From: Dryas octopetala | Taxonomy: Eukaryota; Streptophyta; Magnoliopsida; Rosales; Rosaceae | DNA length: 64,000 nt | NCBI GenBank assembly: GCA_963921425.1 | Contig: OY992837.1 | Location: forward strand, 10,947,896-11,011,895 | Direction of reading: 5' to 3' | Shown here: positions 13,501-24,500 of the stretch, one piece after another | Layout of the letters: the number at the start of each line of letters is the position of its first letter | Numbering within the stretch: position 1 is the first letter of the stretch | Position numbers and translations under genes: made by a program | Notes under the pieces: model-generated | What the model was told of the DNA's origin: nothing | Seen by the model: only the letters and a program-made list of their open reading frames with translations | The model's database searches: none

Positions 13501-15065
13501 TCATAGCTTGACTGAACATTCCCAGAATCAACAACCTCTGAGCCCACGGAGACATTCAATGATGGGGGATGTTCACGTAAATCTTTCAAGTTTGTTAACA
13601 CAACCCAAGATTTCTGTAATCACATTGACAAATAACAGAATTGATTTATGATATTAGTCACAGTGATCTCAACTTTGCATCAGCATCTTGAAACAATAAA
13701 GTAAGCTATTCTTCATCAATCATGAACCAAATCAATAATCATTATTGCCTTACATCCTTTTCTGTGTGTGCATCTCTAACAAAGTTAGAATAATACTCCA
13801 GAGCCCTTGACACAGAATCACCATTCAACACTTCCAAAATCCTGCTAAATGTGCTTGGAAGTGATTTTGCAGTCTCTAAAAGTTCAAGCCTCACATTTTT
13901 TCCCTACATAATGAACCAACAAACATTGCACATCAATTTTTAGAAGAAAAACCTATCAAACCGAGTCAGAAAACCTCAAGAACAGGGTTCCACAATCAAA
14001 CCTGCAGTCCAAGCTCTTGACAAGCCTCTACATACTTGGCTGCTGATAGAGCTGCAGTTCTCTTAATATCAGCTTCCTTGTGCTCTAATTCCGCTAGTTG
14101 TTGCTGAATCTTCTGCACCTGCTTCTTTTGATATGGACTTGATAACAAGGGAAAACAATAATTGATACAAATCACATTGACATCAAAGAAACACCCATAA
14201 CTATTCTTATCTGGAACCAAGCAGGCAACTGCAATAGCACATGCTTACATCTCATAGTTCACATTTTGAACCATTATTTGAGCAGCCTCACCAAGATATA
14301 TGCAATCCTTTTCAAAAGAACGCACAATTGATTCCCAAGCACCCTGCTCACGAAATATACACAAAAACACAAAAGATATTAACATTACAACTCCAGTAGG
14401 TAGAAGGTGCAGATCAGATAAAGACAGAGTTGAATGCCTTACAGCAGCACCCGATAGCCGGCCAAATATATTCCGACTTTCCGGAGCTGACTTCACAAGA
14501 ATATCATAAATTTGCTTGGCCTCTAAGTAACCAATTCCTGTAAATAGCATTCTAGTTAACCCATTGAAACGGAATTTTCAAAATCTCAAGGACCCAATTC
14601 CAACTACAATCACAAATTCAGAATTCACACATGTTTGGCCTCTAAGTAACCAATTCCTGGAAATTGCATTCTAGTTAACCCATTGGAACGAAATTACAAA
14701 ATCTCAAGGACCCAATTCCAAATACAATCACAAATTCACATTTCAGGCATGGATTGAGTTAGAAAACCAACCATCGGGCTCCAAGCTATGGAAATAGGGA
14801 TTGATATCCTTAGGAAGCGAAGCGAACTCCTTGGAAATGCGAGCTCTCACTGCTGCTAATCGCTTTCTCCAATCTCCAGGTATCCTCTTCCGATCGACCA
14901 ACCATTCTTCAATTCAATCCCAACGTAATCAAATTATCAATCCCCAACATAAAAATTGTCTAAAAGAAAAAAAGAGAACATTGAATTCCGGTGGTTTATG
15001 TTACCTCCGAGACGAGAAAACGTGATGTCGATTGGGAGGTTGCCGATGTCCTCAGGAGTTGGCAT
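10540..15065 (-). CDS. C53: C53 / CDK5RAP3, UFMylation-linked ER-phagy receptor
   Basis: Ten coding exons: 15065-15005, 14906-14772, 14537-14443, 14343-14249, 14137-14002, 13903-13754, 13613-13086, 12885-12677, 12101-11969 and 10671-10540. Phase closes, giving 557 aa. The N-terminus ([46 protein letters not shown]) matches the conserved helical part of CDK5RAP3. A disordered acidic insert from about residue 240 holds three shuffled ATG8/UFM1-interacting motifs: IDWDF (277-281), IDWDI (288-292) and ISWDI (338-342). A canonical AIM, YEIV (308-311), lies between them. The C-terminal helical half follows. C53 works with the UFL1-DDRGK1 ligase at the ER, binds UFM1, and passes to ATG8 on ribosome stalling (known biology). 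The start fits the family ([14 protein letters not shown]). Two local tandem duplications touch this gene, at intron 2/exon 3 and at the last exon. The divergent partner is OEP16-3. Confidence 0.95.
14520..14745 (-). repeat. Tandem duplication across C53 intron 2 / exon 3 boundary
   Basis: Two adjacent copies of about 110 bp, near 14520-14632 and 14637-14745, share GCCTCTAAGTAACCAATTCC, then ATTCTAGTTAACCCATTG, then CTCAAGGACCCAATTCC. On the minus strand both carry a splice acceptor followed by the first 21 bases of exon 3. The upstream copy reads TTTCCAG before GAATTGG, the used copy TTTACAG. The upstream copy loses the exon right after the shared bases. Confidence 0.85.
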
Positions 15066-16077
15066 TTTCCCGGGAAAATGTTTTCGAGGAAAAGCAGTTT
15101 CCCTTCTCAGTTATATGTGATTTGAGGGAGTGGAACTGTAAAAGACTGTTGTAGTCTAAAATGGTGTAATAGAGGTTTCGTCTATATCGTGCCGGGTTAG
15201 AGTAAACGAGTCGGGCTAATTGGAGATGGTCGGGGGCCCAAAATAAAACATCAATGGCCCAATTTGAGGAAGGGGCAAAATGGTCAGTGCACAAAGTAAT
15301 GGTAATCTTTTGGTTCGATTCGGATAAAGTAATGGTAATCTGGTGTAACGAGGAGCAGATGGAGTAACAGTAACTCACCATTTTCTAGCATTTTTCCTGA
15401 GAGTCTTTGTCTCTGTGTTCACAGTGGGTAGCTCTCGCCGTCTTCGATTCGCCCCAAGGGTAATTTTCATTTCTCTGATATGTTTCTTTCATGGATTCAA
15501 ATCTTCTTCGATCATAAGTGTATACGTATTTAGGTTTTCGATTTGTTGATTCTAATTTATTTTTCAGTGATGATTGGATCTTCATCTTGTGCGTTATCAT
15601 TTACTCGAATAAACATGGGTTTCGCTGCTAATAGTCAGGGTTTTAGGGAATTTTTGTTTGATTGGATTTGTATCTATGGTGTTAGAGAAGAATGCTTTAA
15701 TTCTTGCTTAGAATTGATCACCTAACAATGCCCTATTTTGGTACAAAAAATAAGACTTCACGTTCTCATGTTTTGTGGGATTTTTATTTTTTGCCCAAAT
15801 GCTTAGTTTGCTAATGTGGAATCGTTCTCTTTCAGAAATGAGATTTGGGTTTGTAGAAATATATGTCAATGTCCATAAAGGAGAATGGTGCTTCTATAAG
15901 ATTGAACCCAGTAAAGCTTATTATGTAGAAAACAAATAGAGCCAAAGGAATACACAGTTTCCTTCTTTTTCTTGCATCGTATAAGTAGAAAGATTGTCTT
16001 TCAGAAAATGGGGATTAAGTGCTGATATATGTATTATTGGCTTGCAGTTTTGGTCAGTGCTCGTTTAGTAGATAGTG
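15066..16077. promoter_or_regulatory. Divergent promoter of C53 and OEP16-3, with an OEP16-3 5' UTR intron
   Basis: About 1 kb separates the start codons, which point apart. On the plus side a leader exon ends at 15459 (CCAAGG/GTAATT). A 5' UTR intron of about 588 bp runs to 16047 (CTTGCAG), 30 bp before the OEP16-3 ATG. That leaves only about 0.3-0.4 kb for a shared core promoter. I can name no TATA box on either side with confidence, which suits broadly expressed genes. Confidence 0.6.
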
Positions 16078-18620
16078 ATGGATGCCTTGGACCCCCAAGA
16101 GCGTAGGTATTTGGAGGATGACGATACTCCTGTTATGAAGACAGTTAAGGGTGCAACAACTGGATTGGTTACTGGAACTATTTTTGGGACCATAGTTGCT
16201 ACTTGGTATGATGTGCCTCGTGTTGAGAGAAGTGTTGCTCTTCCAGGGCTGATAAGGACACTGAAGATGATGGGAAACTATGGGGTGACATTTGCTGCAA
16301 TTGGGGGAGTCTACATTGGTGTTGAGCAGATGTTGCAGAATTATAGGATGAAGAGAGACTTTATCAATGGAGCTGTTGGTGGTTTTGTTGCTGGGTCAAC
16401 TATTCTAGGTTACAAAGGTGAGAGTTTCTTTTGATGCCTATTTCTTCGTTCAACTTTTGATTCCTGTTTTCATGAGTGATAATGTGTGGCAAGTGGTCCG
16501 CTTGTCCATAGCTAAATGCTAGTTCAGACATGATCTTATTTAAATATTCATGGTTGAATATATTTCTTTTTTTTTTATTGAATTTTTTTTCCCAAAAATA
16601 GGTTTTCATTTTTGGGAGAAATATTTGTGTTCAATGTTCATAAACAAAATAAGTCAAAGTATTACCTTTTCTTGAGGGGGTTTTTTTTTTTTTTGGAATT
16701 ATTTCATAAGTTTTATGTATAATTACCAATGGTTTAGTTTTGACCTGATTAGACTACAGGATTGAGGTGGTAATTTGGCATGCTATAGAATCTAGAGATG
16801 AAAAATATTGACTCTTATGCTGGTTAGAAAGGAATGTGCTCCATTTTTTATTCAAAATTTATTTGAACACTAACTAGCTATTAGATATTAGTTTCCAAGA
16901 AAGAAGGGCATGTTGCAGTGAAAATTGTCTGTAGCTGACTTTTATGATGTTTTAAGCTGGATGATTTTTATACATGATAACTACAGTATGGTTTGTAATT
17001 GTATGGATACACCCTTGACAATTCTTAGATATGTGAGGGTCAAATTCATCAATTATAGGTAGAAAATATTTTAAAGTAATGATGCTAGTTGTATTATGTG
17101 TTTGGTGTATGGTTTTGAATTAACATTGAGAGAGAGAGAGAGAGAGGGAGCGCTTTTCTGTAACCATATAAATGATCTGGAATGTTTCATGTCATACAAA
17201 TGTCAGTCGAGAGCAGGAACTATCTATTTATTCTATTGGTTATGGGATTCAGCTATGTATTTGTATTTTCTGGAAGAATAAATTGCTGGTAGCAACCCAT
17301 CTCGAGAAGCCTTCAGTGATACTTCTTTTTTTAATTCTGTAATTATCAACATCCACATGGCTATAGCATGACTATATCTTTAATAAATGCAGAATTTAAT
17401 GGAACTTAATGTTAGTAGTGAAAAGTTTATTTAAGAGCCTAATGGAGAGAGACTGTTTCAATAATTAGATTCCCCAAGGTTATATGATTCTAGGGAAAGA
17501 AACCTTTTCGAACAAGTTCTCACGTTCAAATGAACTTCGCTAGTTGCTGTAGAATTAGTACGTCTATAATTTTATAAAATTATTTGGTTTTATCTTTTCT
17601 TTTCCCTTTCCATTCTGTTGTTGTTTTATCCTTAAATCCCATATCACATTATAAATTCTTTTTGGCTGCAATGAGGTTTTTATGATTTCTAAGATATCCA
17701 TTTATTTATAACATATAGGGTTAGGGTCAACAGCTCTAATTTACACAAATTGTAATAGATGGAAGCACATTGAATGGGCTCAAATGAGCTATGCTGACAA
17801 CTTTTTAGCACTGTTTCCCAAACATGCTCTGGGCCTTTAGATGAAAGAAGAAAGCACATCGAATGGCTAAGTTTAGCTCTGCTAACAAGTTTTCAACACG
17901 GTTTCCCAATAATACGCTCTCATATGTCAGAGCTAATATGAGCCATTCAATGTACTTTTATCTAAAGGTCGAAAACATATGTCAATGATATGTAACTTAA
18001 AGGGGCTGCCGACCCTGCCCCTAAAATTTATTTTTGATTGAAGGAAATATATTGAGTTTTCACTTATCTGTTTCTAAATTTATTAGTTGAGTAATTACTT
18101 GCAATCCATCAAGATGGATTAGTTGTAAGAATGAAAGCATCCTTGTGTCTGAATTACACAATAAGCACTTCTCACTCACTGTCAGCATAAATGACCTGTA
18201 GATCTCCCATACACGTGATGAAATTTCGATTTTCTGTGTGCTTGCCCAAATATTCTTTCCTCTCAACGAGCATTGTTATCTTATATTGGTTTGATTTGTG
18301 GTTCATTTTGATTATAGAGCATGCAGAGTTTACCTGTCTATAGTACTTGGGGTTAGAAGAATTGGGACATTGGAATCTAGTTTCTAAATTTGTTGTTTAC
18401 TGAGTTAGCGGGTAGTTCTCATCAGCCCACAACGTTGTCAATTATACAATTGTTTGCTGTCCATTTTACAGGAAAGAGCATTTCTACTGCAATTTCTGCT
18501 GGAGCAGCCTTGGCGGTCACTTCTTCACTTATTGATGCTGGGGGCCAGACTACAAGAATTGATAACGGCAAGGAGTACTATCCTTACACCACCAAGAAAA
18601 GAACCACTGCTGATTCATAA
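16078..18620 (+). CDS. OEP16-3: Outer envelope pore protein 16-3 (Tim17/22/23 family; complex I B14.7-like)
   Basis: Two coding exons, 16078-16417 and 18472-18620, split by a 2,054-bp intron in phase 1, give 162 aa. The ATG at 16078 is chosen over an in-frame GTG three bases upstream. Signature stretches are VPRVERSVALPGLIRTLKMM, FAAIGGVYIGVEQ and RDFINGAVGGFVAG in exon 1, then SSLIDAGGQTTR and EYYPYT in exon 2, as in Arabidopsis OEP16-3. The four glycine-rich hydrophobic segments are typical of the Tim17 family. Arabidopsis OEP16-3 has been reported in plastid or mitochondrial membranes and as the B14.7 subunit of mitochondrial complex I. Which applies here cannot be read from sequence. The long intron holds a fold-back repeat (17755-17970) and a segment duplicated at 21105-21508. 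No damage is seen. Confidence 0.95.
17755..17970. repeat. Mixed direct/inverted repeat inside OEP16-3 intron 1
   Basis: A unit with GAAGCACATTGAATGG ... AGCTATGCTGACAA recurs directly as AAGCACATCGAATGG ... AGCTCTGCTAACAA near 17850. It returns inverted near 17928-17968 (AGAGCTAATATGAGCCATTC, AATGTACTTTTATC). The layout suggests a worn fold-back transposon. Exact ends and a target duplication were not found. Confidence 0.5.
17985..18395 (+). repeat. Intron segment duplicated downstream, copy 1
   Basis: This part of OEP16-3 intron 1 matches 21105-21508 in the same orientation. Shared blocks include TTGAGTTTTCACTTATCTGT, ATAAGCACTTCTCA, AAATGACCTGT, GATCTCCCATACA, CAAATATTCTTTCC, GCATTGTTAT and AGCATGCAGAGTTT. 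Identity is high but small gaps are many, so the duplication is not recent. The match stops before exon 2. Confidence 0.8.
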
Positions 18621-19903
18621 ACATAACAATGCTGCAGTTGGAGGAAGATATTGGCAAGCTAATGGAAAGAGAACACTTTTTCTTGAATTTGCTGTATTTT
18701 TGGAGATGTAATCATACTCTCATCTCTCTTTCTCTGTTTTTTAAATTTGAATAGAAGTTTTGAATAAATTTCGATTTCATGTTACCGTTGTAATTACCAT
18801 GTTATTTCTAAATTTGAGACCATGGCTTCAGCCTTTTCTGATTTGACTCTCAAATGAGACGAATATTATGGTCAACAGGTCAAGCCAACCTCTGGCAGAA
18901 GCAGGGAGATGATGCAGACAGAAATTGGGAATGGCTTAAAATTGGTTTTTTTTTTTGGCCATGATAAAATTGGTTTAAAAGTGAGGAAAGTGCTTTACAA
19001 TCCAACTTTTTTCCCAATTCTTCTCCCACATGAGATGGGATCCATGATATTATGACATTCATTTAGGAGCATCCCACTCCAATGTGAGGAAGAGCTGGGA
19101 GAAACTGTTATGTCTTAAGCAACAAATCGAAATATTTTGATTTGTTTCCATATCGATTGTTTAAAAGTACTAAAAAATTTGCACACTCTAAAAAATGGAC
19201 AATGAGGTTCAAATCCTTTCGGTTAGAAACAATATGATAAAAAAAAAAGGATGAATTGTGTCTGGATACCAAAGAGTATAATTTCTTGCATGAATCTTGA
19301 CCTTGACTCACCGAAAGGTAGAACGGCTTGATGGTTGTCTGAAGGGCGTAAGTCATGACTCATGAGGGAGAGTCAATCACCCTACAATCCGTATGAAGGG
19401 TTTTCTTCCTTTAACTTTTCAATTTTGTCCCTATTGTTACAAAAATTTTGAAAACTAACCAATTTTTACTTTTATTAAAGATACTTAGGAGCCTTAAAAA
19501 TATATCCCTTAAGAAGTATAAAACTGATGCACGGGTCTAAAGCACTACTCGAGAGGAGTTCGAACACCACTTTTTGTCTTTGAAGGATCCAAATTTGGTT
19601 TAGTTTTCAAAATTTATTGTGTTTTTATACTTACCAGGATATGATCTCTGAATTTGAGAAACAAATACATCCTGAGTAATTTTAATATTTAAACAAAATA
19701 ACTAACTAAAGGGGATGTGACTTCCATTCACCCTCCAATTCCAACCAATCTTACCTTGAACACAACCTCAGAGCTTAGCCTTTTACATATAAAAATTATA
19801 TTCTCATCTCTAAGCGTGTATACATGTGTATATTTAGAATAGAGCCCCATGTTACAAATATAGAATAGAGAATTAAGCACCATCAGATATATTTGGAAAT
19901 GTG

Positions 19904-20163
19904 AACAAGAGGTATCTCATTGTGCTTGATGATACCAGGGAGACGAACTCATGGTATGGACGGTTGGATTCTTGTCTGGCTCGTGGTGTTAAGAAATGGG
20001 ATGATGGGCTTGCATTTGGATTTCCAAAAGGTTATGGAGGAAAGAGTGATCGTCACAAGTAGGAATGAAGAAATAGCAAAGATGATGGTTGGGGAGGAAA
20101 ATATACATCACCGGCCTTCTGCCCCTTTCAGACCCTGAAAACTGCTGGGCAATATTGAGAGGA
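19904..20163 (+). pseudogene. Decayed NB-ARC (NLR resistance gene) fragment
   Basis: Translation from 19904 gives KRYLIVLDDT, the kinase-2 (Walker B) motif of CC-type NLR proteins. It runs on with NSWYGRLDSCLARGVKKWDD and GLAFGFPKGYGG. After a frame shift near 20040 comes VIVTSRNEEIAKMMVGEENI, the RNBS-B region. A second shift near 20125 leads to LSDPENCWAI, the RNBS-C region. No P-loop, GLPL, MHD or LRR part is seen around it, so this is a fragment of about 85 codons from the middle of an NB-ARC domain. NLR proteins are intracellular immune receptors; this piece cannot act as one. Confidence 0.8.
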
Positions 20164-20326
20164 TGATTGTGATGTCTGTACCTTGCACTAAAACACACAG
20201 ATGGAACTAAGAGGTAGTGAAACACACAGATGGAACCAAGTGGTAGTAAAACACATGAAACACACAGATGGAAGAAGGTTTCAAAACAACTCAAGTAAAA
20301 ACACCACAACCCTCGCAAGGCTCCTA

Positions 20327-20392
20327 TCTATTCAAACGTGTTGATGGGCCGTAATTTATCTATTCAAACGTGTTGATGGGCCGTAATTTAAT
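20327..20392 (+). repeat. Perfect 33-bp tandem duplication
   Basis: Two adjacent units containing CTATTCAAACGTGTTGATGG and then GCCGTAATTTA. They look identical by eye. They lie just downstream of the NB-ARC relic. Confidence 0.8.
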
Positions 20393-21104
20393 AAGAGGGG
20401 TGATTTCTAAGCGTGTACAATATTTAGACACAAGAACTCATTAAAAATTAGCCCCATATTACAAATATACAAGAGAGAAGCAGCATCAGATTACAAATTT
20501 ACATTAGAGTGCAAACTAGACAGTCCAAAAAAGCTGAAAATCAACAAATAAGATCGAGAAAAAGCAGCATCTTTATTCTTCTCAAGAGTCAAGACTATAA
20601 ACGAGAGAGATTAGAGTTGACAGGAAAGTGTGGAACCAGAATTGGCACTGCAGCTTCATTACCTTCAACAAAGTTGCTGGGCCTCAGAGTCAGAGGAGGA
20701 GGCTGCCTCCTCACTGTGCCAGCAGCTGCAGCTCCATCGCTGAATACACGAACACGATAAAAGCAGCAACAGATGGATGAAAAAAACCCCATCTTTCTTC
20801 TCTCTAGAATTTTATGCAATTTGACGATTTAGTGTGTGCTTTGTTAACATCCTCCTTCAACATAAACTTCTATGGTCTATGTATAGCATATAAACAAAGT
20901 TACTTTGTTTCTCTTCGGTCTTCTCCAATTTTCATTAGTCAATGTTCCTGTTGATGTTGACATATTGACTGTAAATTATAACTTCTTTCTTGGGTATGTA
21001 CAAACCACCTAATCATAGAAAAAATGGTAGAAAAAATAAAATAAAATAACAAAAGCAACAGGCACAAAATCCTACCCTATTCGCTAATAATATCCAAAAC
21101 TATG

Positions 21105-21508
21105 TTGATAATATGTAACTCAATTCAAGGGTGTATAATTAGTTTGCATTTGAAGAGCATACATTGAGTTTTCACTTATCTGTTTCTAAATTTATTAATT
21201 AGTTGAATGTTACTTGCTTTGTGCTTGAGAATCACACACCATAAGCACTTCTCAATTTTAGCATTTACACAGTGCATATATAAATGACCTGTCGATCTCC
21301 CATACATCATACATGTGATATTTGGATTTGATTTCTAATCCTTGGTTACTGTGATCTTGCTCAAATATTCTTTCCACTCAACAAGCATTGTTATATTATA
21401 TTGGTTTCACTTGCGACTCAAAATGATTATATAGCATGCAGAGTTTGGCCTGTATATAGTACCAGGGGGTTAATGCATCTGAACTTTGGACTCTAGTTTC
21501 TAAATTAC
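21105..21508 (+). repeat. Intron segment duplicated downstream, copy 2
   Basis: Counterpart of 17985-18395 (see that entry), 3.1 kb downstream in the same orientation and just past the 3' end of the minus-strand 770-aa gene. No exon of OEP16-3 was carried along. Confidence 0.8.
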
Positions 21509-21552
21509 AAGCAAAACAAAAAAACAGGCTACATACAAATAATATACAATAC

Positions 21553-24500
21553 CTAAGTTTTCTTTCCTTTCATAGATTTCCAAGTCTTTTTCTTTTTCTC
21601 CCACCTTAGGACTGCCATTTTTTGACATTTCCACTTTCGGTACCTCTCTCTATTCTTCAACCAGCTGGAATAATCCTTCCCTCGTTTACACACGATGAAG
21701 TCCGCTAAGTCATCATAGTCAGATTTCTGGGGGTTTCCGAGTATGCAATTGAGAAAAATCTCCCCATTGCAGGTTTCCTCTGTTTCCTCCTCTCTGCCAT
21801 CAGTAGTCTCCCTTGTGCAGCTCATGATGCATGCATTTTCTGAAGTTTCTGCTACCTCACTCTGCGATGTCTGATGGAAGCTTCTGAGAGAACCTTTCCT
21901 GTAAAATACCAAAAGGGGGGGAAAATGGCTTTACTCTTGAAGGAAGCATGATGGCAAAACAAAGGAAAAATGCTCTCCCAACTGTTATTGGACTCTAAAT
22001 TTATATTATCTCAAACACTTCTTCACCTCCAAAAGACTACGAACTAACAGTCCCAATGGAAGAGATAACCAATATCAAACCAAAATGACTGAGTCAATTA
22101 TTCTAGTGACCATAAAAAGTCTATAGTCAATTTCTTCTAAATCAACAAATATATAGCAGGAGCATCTATACTTAAATCAATTTTTTAAGAGCAAAAGGAT
22201 CAGGCTCTCTTTCCTAAGGCACCCATATCTGATGCATAAAATTATAAACTTGAACTTGTTTGAATGTGAAATGAACTATAGATTATGTATCATAGGAAGC
22301 AACCTCCAAAACTACAAAGGCTGATCTGAAAGCTTCACTAGACAAAAAATACCAATCAGGCCTGAGTTACCTTATGCAAGTCTTCAAACTAGATAATATG
22401 TTTCTGCAATAGGAACTCCCAAAAAAAAAATGCTTGGTAGAAAATTGAGCAAAGGTATTAACAAAGATAATAATTGACTAGCAATTTAAGAACAGTAGAC
22501 AACAGAAGTATAAACAGCAGATTCACATGTTCAATTAATTATTGAAGACTATTCTATATGGTGGGCAATAGTATTTTGTACCTCAAGTGAACTGTTTGAA
22601 TATTCTGAAATTTCGATGCAACTCTTTTGATAGTTTTCTGATTCACCGCAGCCTGCAACACAAGTCATTAGTTAAAGTATCACAGTTCAAAGAATTAAAC
22701 ATTTTTCCTTCTTTTATTTATTTATTTTTGGTTTATAAATAAGTTTATAGAATAAAACATAAAACAAATGAATGGAACTCAAAAAAGCCATAAAAGAAAG
22801 AAACAAAGCTTACCTTTGTAGCCTTATCAGGAGAAAATTCAGATAAAAATGATCGTGAACTGGAATCGAGTAATGACCTTAGTACACCTATATCACCCTC
22901 TTCAAAAACATATAGATTTAATAATGCCATTATTGTCGATATGCAGCCCTTAACTAAGAAATCAATCCCACTAGAAAAACTCAATGATAGCAAGCCTGAA
23001 AAATGCAAAAGCATCCACTTGGAAGTCTTATGTATGCTCGGGTGGGTTTCAATCATGTCAAATAAGAACTTCTGATTAGGTAGCACATTGAATTGACGAA
23101 AACAGCCAATGATACCCACTATAAAATCATATTCTTTAAATGATGAAGCATCTTTTAAGGTTTTTGGACAACCCAAATTCCCACTATGCCTTAGACACCA
23201 AATAGATTTGAACAAGGAACTACTCAATAACTTCAATATGGAAGCAAGAAGATAAATATCTTGCGGACTTGTATCCCCCTTTCTATACAACACAGTATCA
23301 CTAACATCACAAGAAAAACCTCCATGTATTATGCTACCTAAAACTGACAAAATATCATCTTTGCGTGATTCATCAAAACCATGTTGGCTCTCATTTATGT
23401 ATGCAATAGAAGTGGTCATCAGGTCAGATTTTGCCCTAAAGGACATACTGCACAAATTTGCGTCCCATATAGAATCTGAATTAGTAACTAGATCAGCAAT
23501 TTTATCTCTCGTGACTTGTTGAATATACGATTCAAAACAAGGTTGACAACTTCTCCCTAGCATAGATGAATTGGCATAAGAACATTTAGCGCCCATAGGA
23601 TGGTGATCCATAAGTGAACTAGTCATGTGGCTGGCGTATAAAGCAACAGACCTTTCAAACGCTGTTAGGTAGCAGTCCATAAGTCTAAGATCTGGTCCAG
23701 CATTCTTCAAAGACATGTCTATATCAATGGCTTCAGAAACCAATATAATTAAATGTGCCTGCAACATTTTTGGTGCTGAAAGCATGATGGGGTTGAGAAG
23801 CAATGACAAGGCCACAGTCAGGCTAAGTTCAGGGACTCTAAAATTCTTGCCGAAATTCCAGAATAGTCTTTTGAGGAAGTTCTCAAATGCTAGCTCACCA
23901 TGAACTGATAAGATGAAATGAACAGAAATCACCTCCAGAACACTTCCGATATCACCTTTAACAAGGTGGCCTTTAAATAGCCTTTCAGATGTGCAAGAAG
24001 CAGAATCAACAAGCATAAAGTACTCTCTCAACAATTTACGCTTTAAAAGTTCATCTGCAAATATCTAAAGACAGTATATCCAACTTCAGTTTTGTACAGA
24101 ATAAACTCTTATGGAAGTAATTAAAATATTCTAGAATGCGGAGAAAACTATATATGGAAGGACGCCACAATATCAAAGAGATTAAACTTTATTCAAATAT
24201 TCATTCAAATATTCATTTGACAAAAATGTAAGTATAAGATCATTGTGCTACATCAAATTTAATAATGAAAGAGTTGAAGCTAACAATGAAGTTATATTCT
24301 ATACTATGACCATAATGTACCACCAGAAAAAAGTTAAGAACTAAATACGAAGCAGAAAACCTCAATCTAAACAATGTGACAAAGTGATGAAAATTATGGC
24401 TCAGGGTATCAATAAAACCAACACATCACCATATTTATAAGGGCATCACCAAGCCCATAATCAGAAGCTATTTTCCAGAGAAAAGAATAAAAGAAAAGCA

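Larger units (their letters stand above)
19808..20489 (+). repeat. Direct repeats flanking the NB-ARC relic
   Basis: About 80 bp at 19808-19886 (TCTCTAAGCGTGTATACATG, then GCCCCATGTTACAAATATA, ending CACCATCAGA) recurs at 20405-20489 (TTCTAAGCGTGTACAATATT, GCCCCATATTACAAATATA, ending CAGCATCAGA). The two copies frame the relic and are in the same orientation. They could be repeated 3' ends of neighbouring R genes or an insertion-related duplication. Confidence 0.6.
18621..21552. other. Intergenic mosaic: 3' UTR, R-gene relic, repeats
   Basis: After the OEP16-3 3' UTR (to about 18800) no intact gene is seen. The stretch contains an NB-ARC relic (19904-20163), a pair of direct repeats around it (19808-19886 and 20405-20489), a 33-bp tandem pair (20327-20392), repeats of ACACACAGATGGAA (20190-20275) and the second intron-segment copy (21105-21508). 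The stretch 18900-19800 shows nothing I can name. Confidence 0.5.

Noticed and set aside
20509-20819. Overlapping small frames on both strands, 83 and 74 codons
   Set aside because: No homology that I recognise, no promoter or splice context, and they overlap each other.
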